From an uncultured Methylophilaceae bacterium (GTDB lineage Bacteria > Pseudomonadota > Gammaproteobacteria > Burkholderiales > Methylophilaceae): a DNA stretch of 44,885 nucleotides. Position numbers and translations under genes: made by a program. The notes under the pieces were generated by a model. The model saw nothing but the letters and a program-made list of their open reading frames with translations. It did not search any database and was not told the origin of the DNA. Location of the stretch: the NCBI GenBank assembly GCA_903870995.1, contig CAIQFD010000052.1, positions 1 through 44,885 on the forward strand. The letters are read 5' to 3'. Shown piece after piece: positions 33,190-41,961 of this stretch; position 1 is the stretch's first letter, and each line of letters begins with the position of its first letter.

Positions 33190-34209
33190 TTGTTTAGCCC
33201 GTCAATGCTATGTGTTTCAGAAAAGAGTGATGATTTGATTCTTGATGTTTACTTTCCCCAGTTTGCACAATTTTTGTTAAGCGGTAAAGATGCGTCTGCA
33301 TTTGCAAAGCTTTGTGCGATAGGCCTGTGGGAGGTTGATGAGTCGGATGCGATTGAGGCAAGTCTTTGTCAAAAATTTGGCGTTAAAAAGCAGATGGATT
33401 GGCCTTTAGCAACAATTAGCGCAAAGGGCGAGGGTGTTAAGTCCGAGTCGGGCTATTGGCTTTTGGTGCACCCAGTGCACTTGGTATTACAGCGCGATTT
33501 TTTTACGCTTGGTGAAGCTTTAGCTTTGACCACGGCAGAAACAGAGGTCTTGACTGCAGACTTAAATCGTCACTTCTCGCAAGATGGCTTAAGCTTTATC
33601 CCAAGTCAATCAGGTGACTTTTGGTATTTGCATGTGGAAGAAGATTTGGATGTGGCCACTTATTCGCTTGCTGAGGCGATGGGGCGGGATGTTGGGAAGT
33701 TGATGCCTAGCGGCAAAGATGGAATGAGGCTTCAATCTTTAATGAATGAAGTACAAATGCTCTTGCATGCGCATCCTGTGAATCAATTACGTGAGCAGCA
33801 AGGCTCATTGCCAGTGAATAGCCTTTGGCTTTCTGGCGGGGGAGAGTTTCAGGCACTTTCCAAAGCTATTCAAAAGCCAACATTTAACTTTTTTGCGCAT
33901 GATGCCTTGAGTGCCGGTCTTGCAGTTTTGGCTGGTCTCTCGCGTCAGATTCAAGTACAAAATTATGCGGCTTTTGATAAGGCCAACAATGCAGACGATG
34001 CCGTGGTTTTCGTGCGAGATGTCGTTGAGTTAGAAGGCGCTTGGTTTGCGCCATTGTTGGGGGCATTAAAGCGGAGAAAGCTCAAATTGCTACGTTGTCA
34101 TTTTGATGTGCATGGCATGACATTTACACTCACACTAACGCCCAGCGACACATGGAAGTTTTGGCATAAAACGCGCCCAGTCGGACATTATTTTAATTTG
34201 GTGAATTAA
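33190..34209 (+). CDS. Conserved recJ-linked protein of unknown function
   Basis: 339 residues from TTG 33190; ATG 33205 (MLCVSEKSDD) is equally possible, and no Shine-Dalgarno decides. Visible conserved pieces are YWLLVHPVHLVLQRDFFTL, a central acidic part, SLWLSGGGEF, and the C-terminal KFWHKTRPVGHYF. Related proteins occur upstream of recJ in many betaproteobacteria, often labelled phosphoglycerate-mutase-like or RpfE-like, but I see no clear catalytic motif. No signal peptide or membrane helix. recJ follows after 5 bases, indicating cotranscription. Confidence 0.7.
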   Translation: MFSPSMLCVSEKSDDLILDVYFPQFAQFLLSGKDASAFAKLCAIGLWEVDESDAIEASLCQKFGVKKQMDWPLATISAKGEGVKSESGYWLLVHPVHLVLQRDFFTLGEALALTTAETEVLTADLNRHFSQDGLSFIPSQSGDFWYLHVEEDLDVATYSLAEAMGRDVGKLMPSGKDGMRLQSLMNEVQMLLHAHPVNQLREQQGSLPVNSLWLSGGGEFQALSKAIQKPTFNFFAHDALSAGLAVLAGLSRQIQVQNYAAFDKANNADDAVVFVRDVVELEGAWFAPLLGALKRRKLKLLRCHFDVHGMTFTLTLTPSDTWKFWHKTRPVGHYFNLVN

Positions 34210-34214
34210 TAAGC

Positions 34215-35921
34215 ATGGCAAATATCATTCAACGTTCCTTTAATTCGCAAGCTGTTCAGTCCTTAACTGAAAGCGGCATGGCGCCTGTTTTGGCGAGGGT
34301 GCTAGCGGCACGCGGTATTGATCAGTCTGAGCAGTTGGATGTTTCGCTTGCCAAGTTAATATCGCCTGAGCAACTCACCAATACGCCACAAATGGCGGTG
34401 TTGCTTGCCGATGCGATTGCACAAAACCAATCTTTGGTGGTGGTGGGGGATTACGACTGCGATGGTGCTACGGCCACTGCAGTTGCGATAAGAGGACTTC
34501 GTAGCATGGGTGCGCAAGTTGAGTATCTTGTACCTAACCGCTTTGAGTATGGCTATGGCTTAACGCCTGAGATTGTTGAGCTGGCCGCAGTGCGTCAGCC
34601 CGACATCATCATCACCGTAGATAACGGGATTGCGAGTGTGGATGGTGTTGCAAAAGCCAATAGTATGGGAATTAAAGTGTTGGTGACAGATCACCATTTG
34701 CCTGGCGACGTAAAGCCCGACGCTGCTTGTATGGTCAACCCAAATCAGCACGGTTGTGACTTTCCTAGTAAAAACTTAGCGGGCGTCGGAGTGATTTTTT
34801 ATGTGATGCTGGCCTTGCGTGCTGAACTTAGAAGTCGTGGCGTATTTGTAGAAAAGCCTGAGCCTAATTTAACCGAGCTGCTTGATATTGTTGCCCTAGG
34901 CACTGTGGCCGACTTGGTCAAGCTGGATGACAACAATCGTATTTTGGTAGAGCAAGGTTTACGCCGTATTCGTGCAGGTAAAAGCTGTGCGGCCATTCGT
35001 GCTTTGCTTAAGTTAGCAGGGCGCGATGCCTCAAAAACTAATGCGCAAGATTTAGGTTTTAGCGTTGGGCCACGGCTCAATGCGGCAGGGCGTTTGGATG
35101 ATATGGCCTTAGGTATTGCTTGCTTGATTTCTGATGATGAAGTTGAAGTTGCTGTTATGGCGCAGCGTTTACATACCATGAATTTAGAGCGTCGCGCGAT
35201 TGAGGCTGATATGCAAGCAGCTGCTAATATTTCTTTGGATGAAGTGGATGTAAGCGGACAGTTTAGTTTAAGTATTTTTGAGCCAGATTGGCACCAAGGC
35301 GTCATTGGAATTTTGGCTTCTCGGGTAAAGGAGCAATATCATCGACCAGTCATTGCCTTTGCAAAAGGCAGTGATGGGAGCCTGAAAGGCTCAGGGCGAT
35401 CTATCAAGGGCTTGCATCTGCGAGACGCATTAGACTTGGTTGCTAAACGCCATCCTGACTTGATTTTAAAATTTGGCGGGCATGCAATGGCAGCTGGTTT
35501 AACGATTCCGCATGATGGTTTTGAAACGTTTAAGTATGCCTTTGAAGTCGTTGCTGCCAGTTTACTCACACCGGCTGATTTAGACGCAGTGATTGAAACT
35601 GATGGTTCGCTTTCAGCGCATGAAGTTGATTGGGACGTGGCCGTTGCTTTAGATAAACAAGTTTGGGGGCAAGGCTTTCCTGCTCCGTTGTTTAGCGATG
35701 AGTTTGTTGTGAAGTTGCAAAAAGTGGTAGGAGAGAGACATTTAAAATTGTCTTTGCAAAAAGCGGATGATCAGACAGGCCGCATGATTGACGCAATTTA
35801 TTTTCAGCAACAAGAGTTCTTGCCGCCTAAAGTGCATATGGTGTATGAGTTGCAAACCAATGAATTTAATGGTCGTCAAAGTGTGCAGCTCAATGTTCGG
35901 CATTGTGTCCCGCTTGAGTAA
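34215..35921 (+). CDS. recJ: Single-stranded-DNA-specific exonuclease RecJ
   Basis: 5'-3' exonuclease on single-stranded DNA acting in recombination, mismatch and base-excision repair. The 568-residue product has the DHH-phosphoesterase motifs VVVGDYDCDGATATAV, ITVDNGIAS and VLVTDHHLPG. The DHHA1 domain is recognised by FGGHAMAAGLTI, and an OB-fold C terminus follows. Full length. It starts 5 bases after the conserved recJ-linked gene, and tpiA follows after 47 bases. Confidence 0.97.
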   Translation: MANIIQRSFNSQAVQSLTESGMAPVLARVLAARGIDQSEQLDVSLAKLISPEQLTNTPQMAVLLADAIAQNQSLVVVGDYDCDGATATAVAIRGLRSMGAQVEYLVPNRFEYGYGLTPEIVELAAVRQPDIIITVDNGIASVDGVAKANSMGIKVLVTDHHLPGDVKPDAACMVNPNQHGCDFPSKNLAGVGVIFYVMLALRAELRSRGVFVEKPEPNLTELLDIVALGTVADLVKLDDNNRILVEQGLRRIRAGKSCAAIRALLKLAGRDASKTNAQDLGFSVGPRLNAAGRLDDMALGIACLISDDEVEVAVMAQRLHTMNLERRAIEADMQAAANISLDEVDVSGQFSLSIFEPDWHQGVIGILASRVKEQYHRPVIAFAKGSDGSLKGSGRSIKGLHLRDALDLVAKRHPDLILKFGGHAMAAGLTIPHDGFETFKYAFEVVAASLLTPADLDAVIETDGSLSAHEVDWDVAVALDKQVWGQGFPAPLFSDEFVVKLQKVVGERHLKLSLQKADDQTGRMIDAIYFQQQEFLPPKVHMVYELQTNEFNGRQSVQLNVRHCVPLE

Positions 35922-35968
35922 TACGGCTCGCAAGCGTAGAATTCGCCTCAAATTTACAGGGTTGATAT

Positions 35969-36730
35969 ATGCGTCGTAAGCTTGTCGTAGCGAATTGGAA
36001 AATGCATGGGTCTATCGCCCAGAACCAGCAGTTGTTTGACGCATTTAAACAAAAATTAGGGCATATCGACAATGTCGATTTTGCGATCTGTGTGCCTTAC
36101 CCTTACTTGTTTCAAGCGCAAGTTGTGTTATCCGGCACTAATATCGCCTGGGGCGCTCAAAACGTCGGCAAATATCCTGTCGGCGCTTACACGGGCGAGG
36201 TTGCGGCAGGCATGCTGAAAGACTTTGATGCCACTTACGTTATTCTTGGGCATTCTGAGCGTAGCACCGCTTATTGCGAAAGCGGTGAGAATATTGCTGC
36301 GAAATTTGTCACCGCAAAAAATGCAGGCCTAACGCCTATTTTGTGCGTGGGTGAAACTTTGCAAGAGCGTGAAGCAGGCATGGAGCAGCAAGTGGTGGCA
36401 GAGCAGTTGGATGCATTGCTGCTTAGTCAAGGCGGTGCTGTGTTTGAAAATGCCGTGGTTTCTTATGAGCCAATTTGGGCGATTGGTACTGGCTTAAGCG
36501 CCACCCCAGAGCAAGCCCAGGTTATGCATGAGTTTATACGTGGCCGCATTGCGGGCTACGATGCTAAGGCCGCAAATAGCTTGCGCATCCTTTATGGGGG
36601 TAGCGTAAATCCCGTAAATGCGTCACAATTGCTAGTTATGCAGGATATTGACGGCGGTCTGATTGGGCGTTGTTCATTAGATGCGAACGATTTTGAAAAA
36701 ATTTGTCTTGCTGCAGCGGCTATTCGTTAA
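35969..36730 (+). CDS. tpiA: Triosephosphate isomerase
   Basis: Interconverts dihydroxyacetone phosphate and glyceraldehyde-3-phosphate. The 253-residue TIM barrel has catalytic K11 (NWKMHG), H95 (ILGHSERS) and E167 ([11 protein letters not shown]). The phosphate-binding loops ILYGGSVNP and GGLIGRCSL are intact. Start ATG 35969; AGGG lies about 10 bases upstream. It is followed by secG, a neighbour pair frequent in bacteria. Confidence 0.97.
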   Translation: MRRKLVVANWKMHGSIAQNQQLFDAFKQKLGHIDNVDFAICVPYPYLFQAQVVLSGTNIAWGAQNVGKYPVGAYTGEVAAGMLKDFDATYVILGHSERSTAYCESGENIAAKFVTAKNAGLTPILCVGETLQEREAGMEQQVVAEQLDALLLSQGGAVFENAVVSYEPIWAIGTGLSATPEQAQVMHEFIRGRIAGYDAKAANSLRILYGGSVNPVNASQLLVMQDIDGGLIGRCSLDANDFEKICLAAAAIR

Positions 36731-36779
36731 ATAGCACAGCTTTCATAAGTAAGCATTTTCGGAAGATACAAAAGAAATT

Positions 36780-37118
36780 ATGGAAAACTTAATCACAGTA
36801 ATTCACGTATTAGCAGCAGCAGGCGTCATCGGCTTGGTGCTATTACAACACGGCAAAGGTGCTGATATGGGCGCTGCTTTTGGTAGCGGCGCATCAGGTA
36901 GCTTGTTTGGCGTAAGCGGTTCATCTAACTTTATGAGCCGTGCAACAGCGATTTGCGTGGCTGTATTTTTCACAACAAGTTTAACGCTGGCCTATATGTC
37001 TGGTCACCGTGCTGACCGTGTGAGCGTTGTGAAAACAATCACGACTGAGCAAGCTGCGCAAAAAGCAGCGACACCGCCTGTAGCGCCTGCGCCAGCGAGC
37101 AAAGAAGTTCCTCAGTAA
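36780..37118 (+). CDS. secG: Preprotein translocase subunit SecG
   Basis: Small inner-membrane component of SecYEG that assists export. The 112-residue product has two helices (about 3-20 and 53-75) joined by the conserved cytoplasmic loop LLQHGKGADMGAAFGSGASGS with the SLFG motif. The C terminus is a Pro/Ala-rich tail. It starts 49 bases after tpiA, and tRNA-Leu begins 13 bases after its stop, so transcript processing at the tRNA is expected. Confidence 0.95.
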   Translation: MENLITVIHVLAAAGVIGLVLLQHGKGADMGAAFGSGASGSLFGVSGSSNFMSRATAICVAVFFTTSLTLAYMSGHRADRVSVVKTITTEQAAQKAATPPVAPAPASKEVPQ

Positions 37119-37131
37119 TTTTTAGTTTTTT

Positions 37132-37216
37132 GCGGCTGTGGTGGAATTGGTAGACACGCCATCTTGAGGGGGTGGTGACGAAAGTCGTGAGAGTTCGAGT
37201 CTCTCCAGCCGCACCA
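37132..37216 (+). tRNA. tRNA-Leu (anticodon GAG)
   Basis: 85 bases with encoded CCA. The acceptor stem pairs GCGGCTG with CAGCCGC. The anticodon stem is 37159-37163 with 37171-37175, and the anticodon GAG is at 37166-37168. A long variable arm is present as in all tRNA-Leu, and the T arm contains GTTCGAGTC. secG-tRNA-Leu is a conserved betaproteobacterial junction, usually followed by the nuo operon, which is not what follows here. Confidence 0.97.
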
Positions 37217-37226
37217 AAGAACAAAT

Positions 37227-37254
37227 AAAAAAACCTGCTGACGCAGGTTTTTTT
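37227..37254 (+). terminator. Terminator after tRNA-Leu
   Basis: Seven A, then CCTGC (37234-37238), loop TGAC, GCAGG (37243-37247), then seven T. It closes the recJ-tpiA-secG-tRNA unit; the A/T tracts allow use on minus as well, facing the tetR gene. Confidence 0.92.
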
Positions 37255-37292
37255 ATGGCCGTTAAAAATAGGCGGATAGACAGCGGCTTTGG

Positions 37293-37922
37293 CTATTCAA
37301 ATATTTTTAGCGCGATTTTAACGACTTCCCTCATTCCCCTATTTGTTGCCCCAGTTGCAGTTTGGACGGACAGCCCTTGGTAAATGCTGGCAATATATTT
37401 TGCGAGCGTGGCGGGGCTCTCCTTAGTTCCCACTTCTTTTTTCAGCTGTGCAAGTTGAATGCGTTTCCTGAATTTACTCTCTAGTGTTTTTCGATGCTCG
37501 GTCAGCATTGTTTTAATCGCCTCATTCATAGGGTTGCAGGTCAGCGCCGTATTGACGAGTAAGCATCCTTTTCCATGGCTAATGAGCTCAATTTCTTTTT
37601 TGAATAAAGCTTCAAATGCCATCAGCGTATTTTTTTCGTTCATTGCTTCATCGATAAAGCTTAATTTTTCTGCCAGATATTTCTCCGTACATCGTTTAAA
37701 TAAATGCTCTTTATTGCCGAAGCTTGCATAAATGCTTGGGCGATTCATATTTAAGGCGCTGGACAAGTTGGAAATAGATGTGCCTTCAAAACCTTGTGCC
37801 CAAAAAAGCGCAAGCGCTTGTTCAAGCGCCAAGCTGAAATCGAACTTTTTGGGTCTTCCGCGCAATCTTTTTTCTAATCGCGTGTTGGGATTTTGTTTTT
37901 TGCTTTGCAATTTTTCAATCAA
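37293..37922 (-). CDS. TetR/AcrR-family transcriptional regulator
   Basis: 209 residues. An N-terminal extension rich in Lys/Arg (to RGRPKKFD at 21-28) precedes the TetR helix-turn-helix near 48-68 (TSISNLSSALNMNRPSIYASFGNKEHLF). The remaining helices form a ligand-binding domain of unknown specificity. RGRPKKF followed by LALFWAQGFEGTS is typical of TetR members controlling efflux or small oxidoreductase genes. It is divergent from a META-domain lipoprotein gene; the 195-base AT-rich gap holds palindromes fitting a TetR operator, so it probably represses itself and that neighbour. The inducer cannot be told from sequence. Confidence 0.9.
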   Translation of the reverse strand: MIEKLQSKKQNPNTRLEKRLRGRPKKFDFSLALEQALALFWAQGFEGTSISNLSSALNMNRPSIYASFGNKEHLFKRCTEKYLAEKLSFIDEAMNEKNTLMAFEALFKKEIELISHGKGCLLVNTALTCNPMNEAIKTMLTEHRKTLESKFRKRIQLAQLKKEVGTKESPATLAKYIASIYQGLSVQTATGATNRGMREVVKIALKIFE

Positions 37923-37946
37923 TTTATTTCGAATTTTTTAAAATTT

Positions 37947-37962
37947 TATACTAATTGGTATA
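37947..37962. promoter_or_regulatory. Candidate TetR operator 1
   Basis: TATACTAATTGGTATA is a near-palindrome (two central-arm mismatches) located 25 bases upstream of the tetR start. It shares the TAC-AA-TGGTA pattern with the site at 38005-38016. Confidence 0.5.
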
Positions 37963-38004
37963 AAAATATCATACTTGTTGATTTTATTGAAATTTATATT
38001 TATG

Positions 38005-38016
38005 TACCAAATGGTA
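38005..38016. promoter_or_regulatory. Candidate TetR operator 2
   Basis: TACCAAATGGTA has TACCA/TGGTA arms (perfect 5-bp inverted repeat around AA). It is 58 bases from site 1 and about 100 bases before the lipoprotein start. A weaker related half site (CTAATGGTTT) lies at 38037-38046. Confidence 0.5.
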
Positions 38017-38117
38017 ATATAATAAAATTATTATTCCTAATGGTTTTATTAGAAATGTTGACTTTGTTTTCTATGTGATCCACTATCTACGATAGTTATC
38101 AATAGATAGGTTCTGTC

Positions 38118-39038
38118 ATGATTAAGAATCTCAAGAAAGCTTTACTCGTCGTTACGGCGCTTTATGCGCCGTTCGTTTTAACTGGCTGTGCTGTTGCTGT
38201 TGTGGGGGCAATTGGCGCGGCAGGTGTTTCTACCGTGGAGAAAGATGCCGCGCATGAAAAAGCACCCGTGCATGAAAAAACGCTCGTTGTTGAAGTGCAT
38301 CCTTTGGAAATCACGGTGCAGCCTGAAGGCGTGGCGCCAGAGATGGTGGCTCAGAGCAAGACGACGCAAGCCATTAATCTTGAGCCTTTAGATGCGCCAA
38401 AATCAGTTGTTGAAGCGGCTCCTGTTGTTGAGCCTGTCCCAGTCGTTGATTTGGAGTCCGTTGATGTCGAAGCGCTTAAAGCTAAGCCTGTAGAGGCTGC
38501 ACCTAGCGATGCGCCTGCGTCCAAGCTATCTAGTAATCTGATTAACAACACCTCGTTTGAGCATTTAGTTGAGCACGCATGGAAAATTGTTGGGATGCGC
38601 GGAGTCAACGAGTTTGCGTTTGATATAGATAAATCGGTGTTTGCGTTTTCTAAGCATGGCGAATTGAAGGCTTTTTTATCTTGTAATTACATTTCAGGAA
38701 AATTTGCTGCAGATGATGCTGGAAAGTTTTTCCTAACCAAACTTAATTCTTCGAATAACGCCTGCACATCTTCTCGGGAACAAGAAGTTGGTATTGTGAG
38801 CATGATGCTGTCTGCGGATGAGTTTTTTATCAATGACCGTACTTTAATGCTTGTTTCCCAAGGCAAATCAATCTTAGCGTTTATACCAACAGAAATAAGC
38901 TTGAATTTAGCAGAGGCTAAAAAGTCTCTTCAAGTGAATGCCAGTCATAGCAAGGAAAATCGCGGTAAGACCAAACTAAAAAATACCAAAGCGAAAAGTG
39001 TCAAACCACAAAGTGTTAAACCAAAAACGAAGCGCTAG
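38118..39038 (+). CDS. Lipoprotein with C-terminal META (HslJ-like) domain
   Basis: 306 residues. A lipoprotein signal peptide has lipobox LTGC (Cys 24). A short Gly/Ala-rich stretch follows, then a Pro/Val/Ala/Glu linker to about 145. The META-type domain spans about 148-275: AWKIVGMRG, FAFSKHGELKAFLSCNYISGKF, the Cys-containing NNACTSSREQEV, and MLVSQGKSILAFI. A Lys-rich tail ends in KPKTKR. META domains occur in HslJ (novobiocin and heat-shock linked) and in stress-related surface proteins. Divergent from tetR, hence probably its target. The terminator at 39066-39089 follows. Confidence 0.75.
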   Translation: MIKNLKKALLVVTALYAPFVLTGCAVAVVGAIGAAGVSTVEKDAAHEKAPVHEKTLVVEVHPLEITVQPEGVAPEMVAQSKTTQAINLEPLDAPKSVVEAAPVVEPVPVVDLESVDVEALKAKPVEAAPSDAPASKLSSNLINNTSFEHLVEHAWKIVGMRGVNEFAFDIDKSVFAFSKHGELKAFLSCNYISGKFAADDAGKFFLTKLNSSNNACTSSREQEVGIVSMMLSADEFFINDRTLMLVSQGKSILAFIPTEISLNLAEAKKSLQVNASHSKENRGKTKLKNTKAKSVKPQSVKPKTKR

Positions 39039-39065
39039 AGATACAGATTTAAGCGCCTATCTTTC

Positions 39066-39089
39066 AAAAAAGAGCTTCGGCTCTTTTTT
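39066..39089. terminator. Terminator with UUCG loop
   Basis: AAAAAAGAGC (39066-39075), tetraloop TTCG, GCTCTTTTTT (39080-39089): a perfect 10-bp stem with a T tract. It isolates the lipoprotein gene from the kinase operon. Confidence 0.95.
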
Positions 39090-39155
39090 GTCGTCCTCAA
39101 ACTGCCATTCAATTGAGCGCCGCGTCAGTGCCTAAGTTTTCCATAAGCTGATACC

Positions 39156-41006
39156 ATGAGCGCTATGAAAAAAATGTTTTTATTTTGCTTGGCCTTGCTT
39201 CAGTTTGGCATCCATCCAGCCTATGCAGCCACGCACGATTACATTGCTGAGCGCGCTTATTATGAGGATACATCCAATGCACTCCGCTTGGATGATGTAA
39301 AAGAAAAGCCTTTTAAGGCTTTTTCTGGCATGTTGAGTCAGTCCTACAGCAAGTCAGCCTTTTGGGTGAGGGTAAAGGTCGCTGGCACTGAAAAAGCCGA
39401 TGCTGAGCAGCGCTTGGTACTTAAAATTCAGCCGACCTATTTGGATGAAATTCGTCTGTATGACGCTGCTGAGCCAGCCAAATTAAATCGTGTTGTGGGG
39501 GATCGTTATCCCTTTGCTAATAACGAGCGTAAGTCGCTGACTTATGACTTCCTCATACCAGCCAGCCTTCAGCCTCGCTACGTTTGGCTACGTCTAAAAA
39601 CCACCAGTACAAGTCTTATGCAGATCAGTGTTGTCAGCGAAGATGATGCTCAGTTTATTGACCGAACGCTAGAAGTCGCTTCAACCGTTATTTTCTCGTT
39701 ATTGCTTATTTTTCTTATTGGTGCTTTTGTTTATTGGACGCTCACTCGAGAGCGTCTGGTTGGTGTTTTTCTTATTCGGCAATTGATGGGCATGGCTTTT
39801 TTTGCAGCTTACATGGGCTATTTACGCATTTTATTTGCTGGCCAAATTTCACCATCTTTCTTCGATGTAACGCTCAGTTTTTTAGTGCTGACATCCACAG
39901 CCGCAGCGCTTTGGTTTCATGCTGAGTTCTTCAAAGACTATTTGATTAAGCCTAAGTTGCAAGCCGTTTTTACGGTAATGCTTTTGTTGCTCCCTGTTGA
40001 AGTTGTGATGTTTGTAGCTGGCTTCACTTCTTTGGCCTTAAAAATTAATATGTTCGTTGTGCTACTTTCTCCCTTCTTTATGTTGTGGCTTAGTATCTTT
40101 GCCATTCCTTGGGACAAGCTAGCACTCAGCGTTTATGTATTGCCTAGGCGCTATGTTATTTGGGCGCACGCTTTGTATGTGCTTGTCACGTCCATGGCGG
40201 CAATGCCATCCTTGGCGCTTGCCTCTGGCGGAATATTTTCACCCCATGCCGTTCTTTTGCATGCCATACTCACTTCGATTGTGATGATTTTTATCTTGGT
40301 TTATCGCGCGCGGCGCATACAAGAAAAGCAAATTGTCGATGTGATTGTCGCTGATCAAAACGCTTGGTTTGAAAAGACCAAGCGTGAAGAGCAGGGGCGT
40401 TTTTTAGAAATGCTCACGCATGAATTTAAGACATCGCTTGCAGTATTGAAGATGAGCTTGGGCTCGGTTGACATGGCCTCCAAACAAGGGCGATATGCTG
40501 ACCAAGCGGTGGATAGCATGAACGACGTGATTGAGCGCTGTTTGCAGGTGCAGTCGCTTTCGGATAATCATGTGCAAGTTGCCTCTGATGCAGTTGATTT
40601 TACTGGCTTGGTAGAAGATATCGTGTATGGCGCACGCGCTTCTGAGCGTATACAAATCGATGCTGCACAGTCTATCAAGCTAAAATCCGACGAGAAGTTG
40701 CTCAAGGTGGTGGTGACTAATCTGATTGATAACGCCATTAAATACAGCGTTTCAGATTCCATCATTCATGTCACGATTAAAGAGGGCAAGCTGACGGTAT
40801 CTAATATGCCAGGCAATGCGGGGAAGCCAGACCCAAGCCTAGTATTTACCAAATACTATCGCTCAGCGAGGGCGCATGAGCAAATTGGCTCAGGTCTTGG
40901 CCTTTATCTAACATCGCAGTTTGCGAGCATGCTGGGGATGCGTCTCAGTTATGTACCTAAAGACGAAATAGTCGAGTTTGAGTTATGCCTAATACCGTCA
41001 ATATAG
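39156..41006 (+). CDS. Sensor histidine kinase with periplasmic 7TMR-DISM extracellular domain
   Basis: 616 residues (or 613 from ATG 39165). Signal peptide to about 24, then a 7TMR-DISM extracellular sensing domain at about 26-165 (WVRVKVAGTE; RLVLKIQPTYLDEIRLYD). This fold often binds carbohydrate. Seven predicted membrane helices lie between about 173 and 395. The HisKA domain has the phosphorylated His at 422 in THEFKTSLAVLK; the Pro usual after T is Ser. The ATP-binding domain has NLIDNAIKYS and GSGLGLYL. It overlaps the response regulator by 22 bases. Ligand unknown; a surface-polysaccharide signal is inference. Confidence 0.93.
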   Translation: MSAMKKMFLFCLALLQFGIHPAYAATHDYIAERAYYEDTSNALRLDDVKEKPFKAFSGMLSQSYSKSAFWVRVKVAGTEKADAEQRLVLKIQPTYLDEIRLYDAAEPAKLNRVVGDRYPFANNERKSLTYDFLIPASLQPRYVWLRLKTTSTSLMQISVVSEDDAQFIDRTLEVASTVIFSLLLIFLIGAFVYWTLTRERLVGVFLIRQLMGMAFFAAYMGYLRILFAGQISPSFFDVTLSFLVLTSTAAALWFHAEFFKDYLIKPKLQAVFTVMLLLLPVEVVMFVAGFTSLALKINMFVVLLSPFFMLWLSIFAIPWDKLALSVYVLPRRYVIWAHALYVLVTSMAAMPSLALASGGIFSPHAVLLHAILTSIVMIFILVYRARRIQEKQIVDVIVADQNAWFEKTKREEQGRFLEMLTHEFKTSLAVLKMSLGSVDMASKQGRYADQAVDSMNDVIERCLQVQSLSDNHVQVASDAVDFTGLVEDIVYGARASERIQIDAAQSIKLKSDEKLLKVVVTNLIDNAIKYSVSDSIIHVTIKEGKLTVSNMPGNAGKPDPSLVFTKYYRSARAHEQIGSGLGLYLTSQFASMLGMRLSYVPKDEIVEFELCLIPSI

Positions 41007-41674
41007 TGGTTGTCGAAGACAACTTAATTCTTCAAGAGCTCATGGTAGATCATCTTCGTCAAGATGAGTATCAGGTGCATGGCGTTGGGGATGCTGAAGA
41101 GCTGGCTGACTGGATGGCAACACAGCATGTCGACATTCTCGTTTTAGACCTGAATTTACCAGGGGAAAATGGCTTGAGCATCGCCGCGCGCTTGCGAGAG
41201 GTCAACCCCAATCTGTATATCGTGATGCTGACTGCCCGAACCACGGAGAAAGATAAATCGCTGGGCTATGAAAGTGGTGCAGATGTTTATCTCACCAAGC
41301 CAGCCTCGCCTACTGAGGTTTCTGGAGCGATTTCTAGCATCTATCGCAGAATCAAGGTGTATCAAAACGATAGGCGCGTACTCACGCTGGATATGCAGAA
41401 AAAACAAGTCAGCGGGCGAGGCGGCATGGTCAACTTAAGTTCGTCAGAAACGGCTTTATTAAAAGCATTGGCTGAAGCGCCAGCTCAAAAGCTGGACTAT
41501 TGGCGCATGCTAGAGCTCATCGATAAGCAGCCTACTGAAAAAGACAAAGCAGCTTTGGGTGTGCAAGTCTATCGACTCAGGCAAAAAATCTCTGATGCGA
41601 GCGGTGAGGAGATTGTCATTAAAGCCGTATTTAACGAGGGTTATCAGCTAGTGACCTCAGTTCGGATTATTTAG
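40985..41674 (+). CDS. OmpR-family response regulator
   Basis: 229 residues. The receiver domain has acidic pocket E11/D12, phosphoacceptor D55 (LVLDLNLPG), T83 and K105 (LTKPAS). The C-terminal winged helix (about 130-226) contains LSSSETALLKALAEAP, VQVYRLRQKI and the wing NEGYQLV, as in OmpR/PhoB transcription factors. The start ATG overlaps the kinase gene by 22 bases, so the pair is translationally coupled. A 10-bp tandem repeat with the geometry bound by such regulators lies 165 bases downstream, in front of the two-partner secretion genes, making them the best candidate target. Confidence 0.94.
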   Translation: MPNTVNIVVVEDNLILQELMVDHLRQDEYQVHGVGDAEELADWMATQHVDILVLDLNLPGENGLSIAARLREVNPNLYIVMLTARTTEKDKSLGYESGADVYLTKPASPTEVSGAISSIYRRIKVYQNDRRVLTLDMQKKQVSGRGGMVNLSSSETALLKALAEAPAQKLDYWRMLELIDKQPTEKDKAALGVQVYRLRQKISDASGEEIVIKAVFNEGYQLVTSVRII

Positions 41675-41838
41675 CGCTTCTCATTGAGCATCTAATGGCG
41701 AGTCTTTTTGTCGGTTATTCACTTTTTTAGTCCTTTCCTATCGTTTTTTCAGCCCCTTTCCTACCCATTTTCCTCTCAGTTTTCTTGTGAGCACTTCTCG
41801 CTAACACCGCAAAAGCAATCAATAAATTCTCAAAAAAT

Positions 41839-41879
41839 GTAATAAGTTGTAATAAGTTTGGTTTTTGTTGGCGTATAAA
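41839..41879 (+). promoter_or_regulatory. Tandem GTAATAAGTT repeat with -10: likely response-regulator-activated promoter
   Basis: GTAATAAGTT is repeated exactly at 41839-41848 and 41849-41858, one helical turn apart. This is the geometry used by OmpR/PhoB dimers. A TATAAA -10 lies at 41874-41879, so the second repeat covers the expected -35 position and no good -35 hexamer is present. That arrangement is typical of an activator-dependent promoter. Transcription would start near 41886 and read into the FhaC-like gene. Confidence 0.6.
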
Positions 41880-41961
41880 CGTAGTGGGAAAAACTATCCT
41901 ACATTCCAATTTATTATATAAGTAATTAATTTTATTGGACTATTTGATTTTTTTCGCGTAT

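Noticed and set aside
33185-33238. 17-codon frame starting ATG 33185 upstream of the recJ-linked gene
   Set aside because: Overlaps the gene start in another frame, without a Shine-Dalgarno or leader-peptide features such as repeated regulatory codons.
34799-35305. 168-residue minus-strand open frame inside recJ
   Set aside because: Ser/Arg-rich shadow of the recJ coding frame with no start signal or domain.
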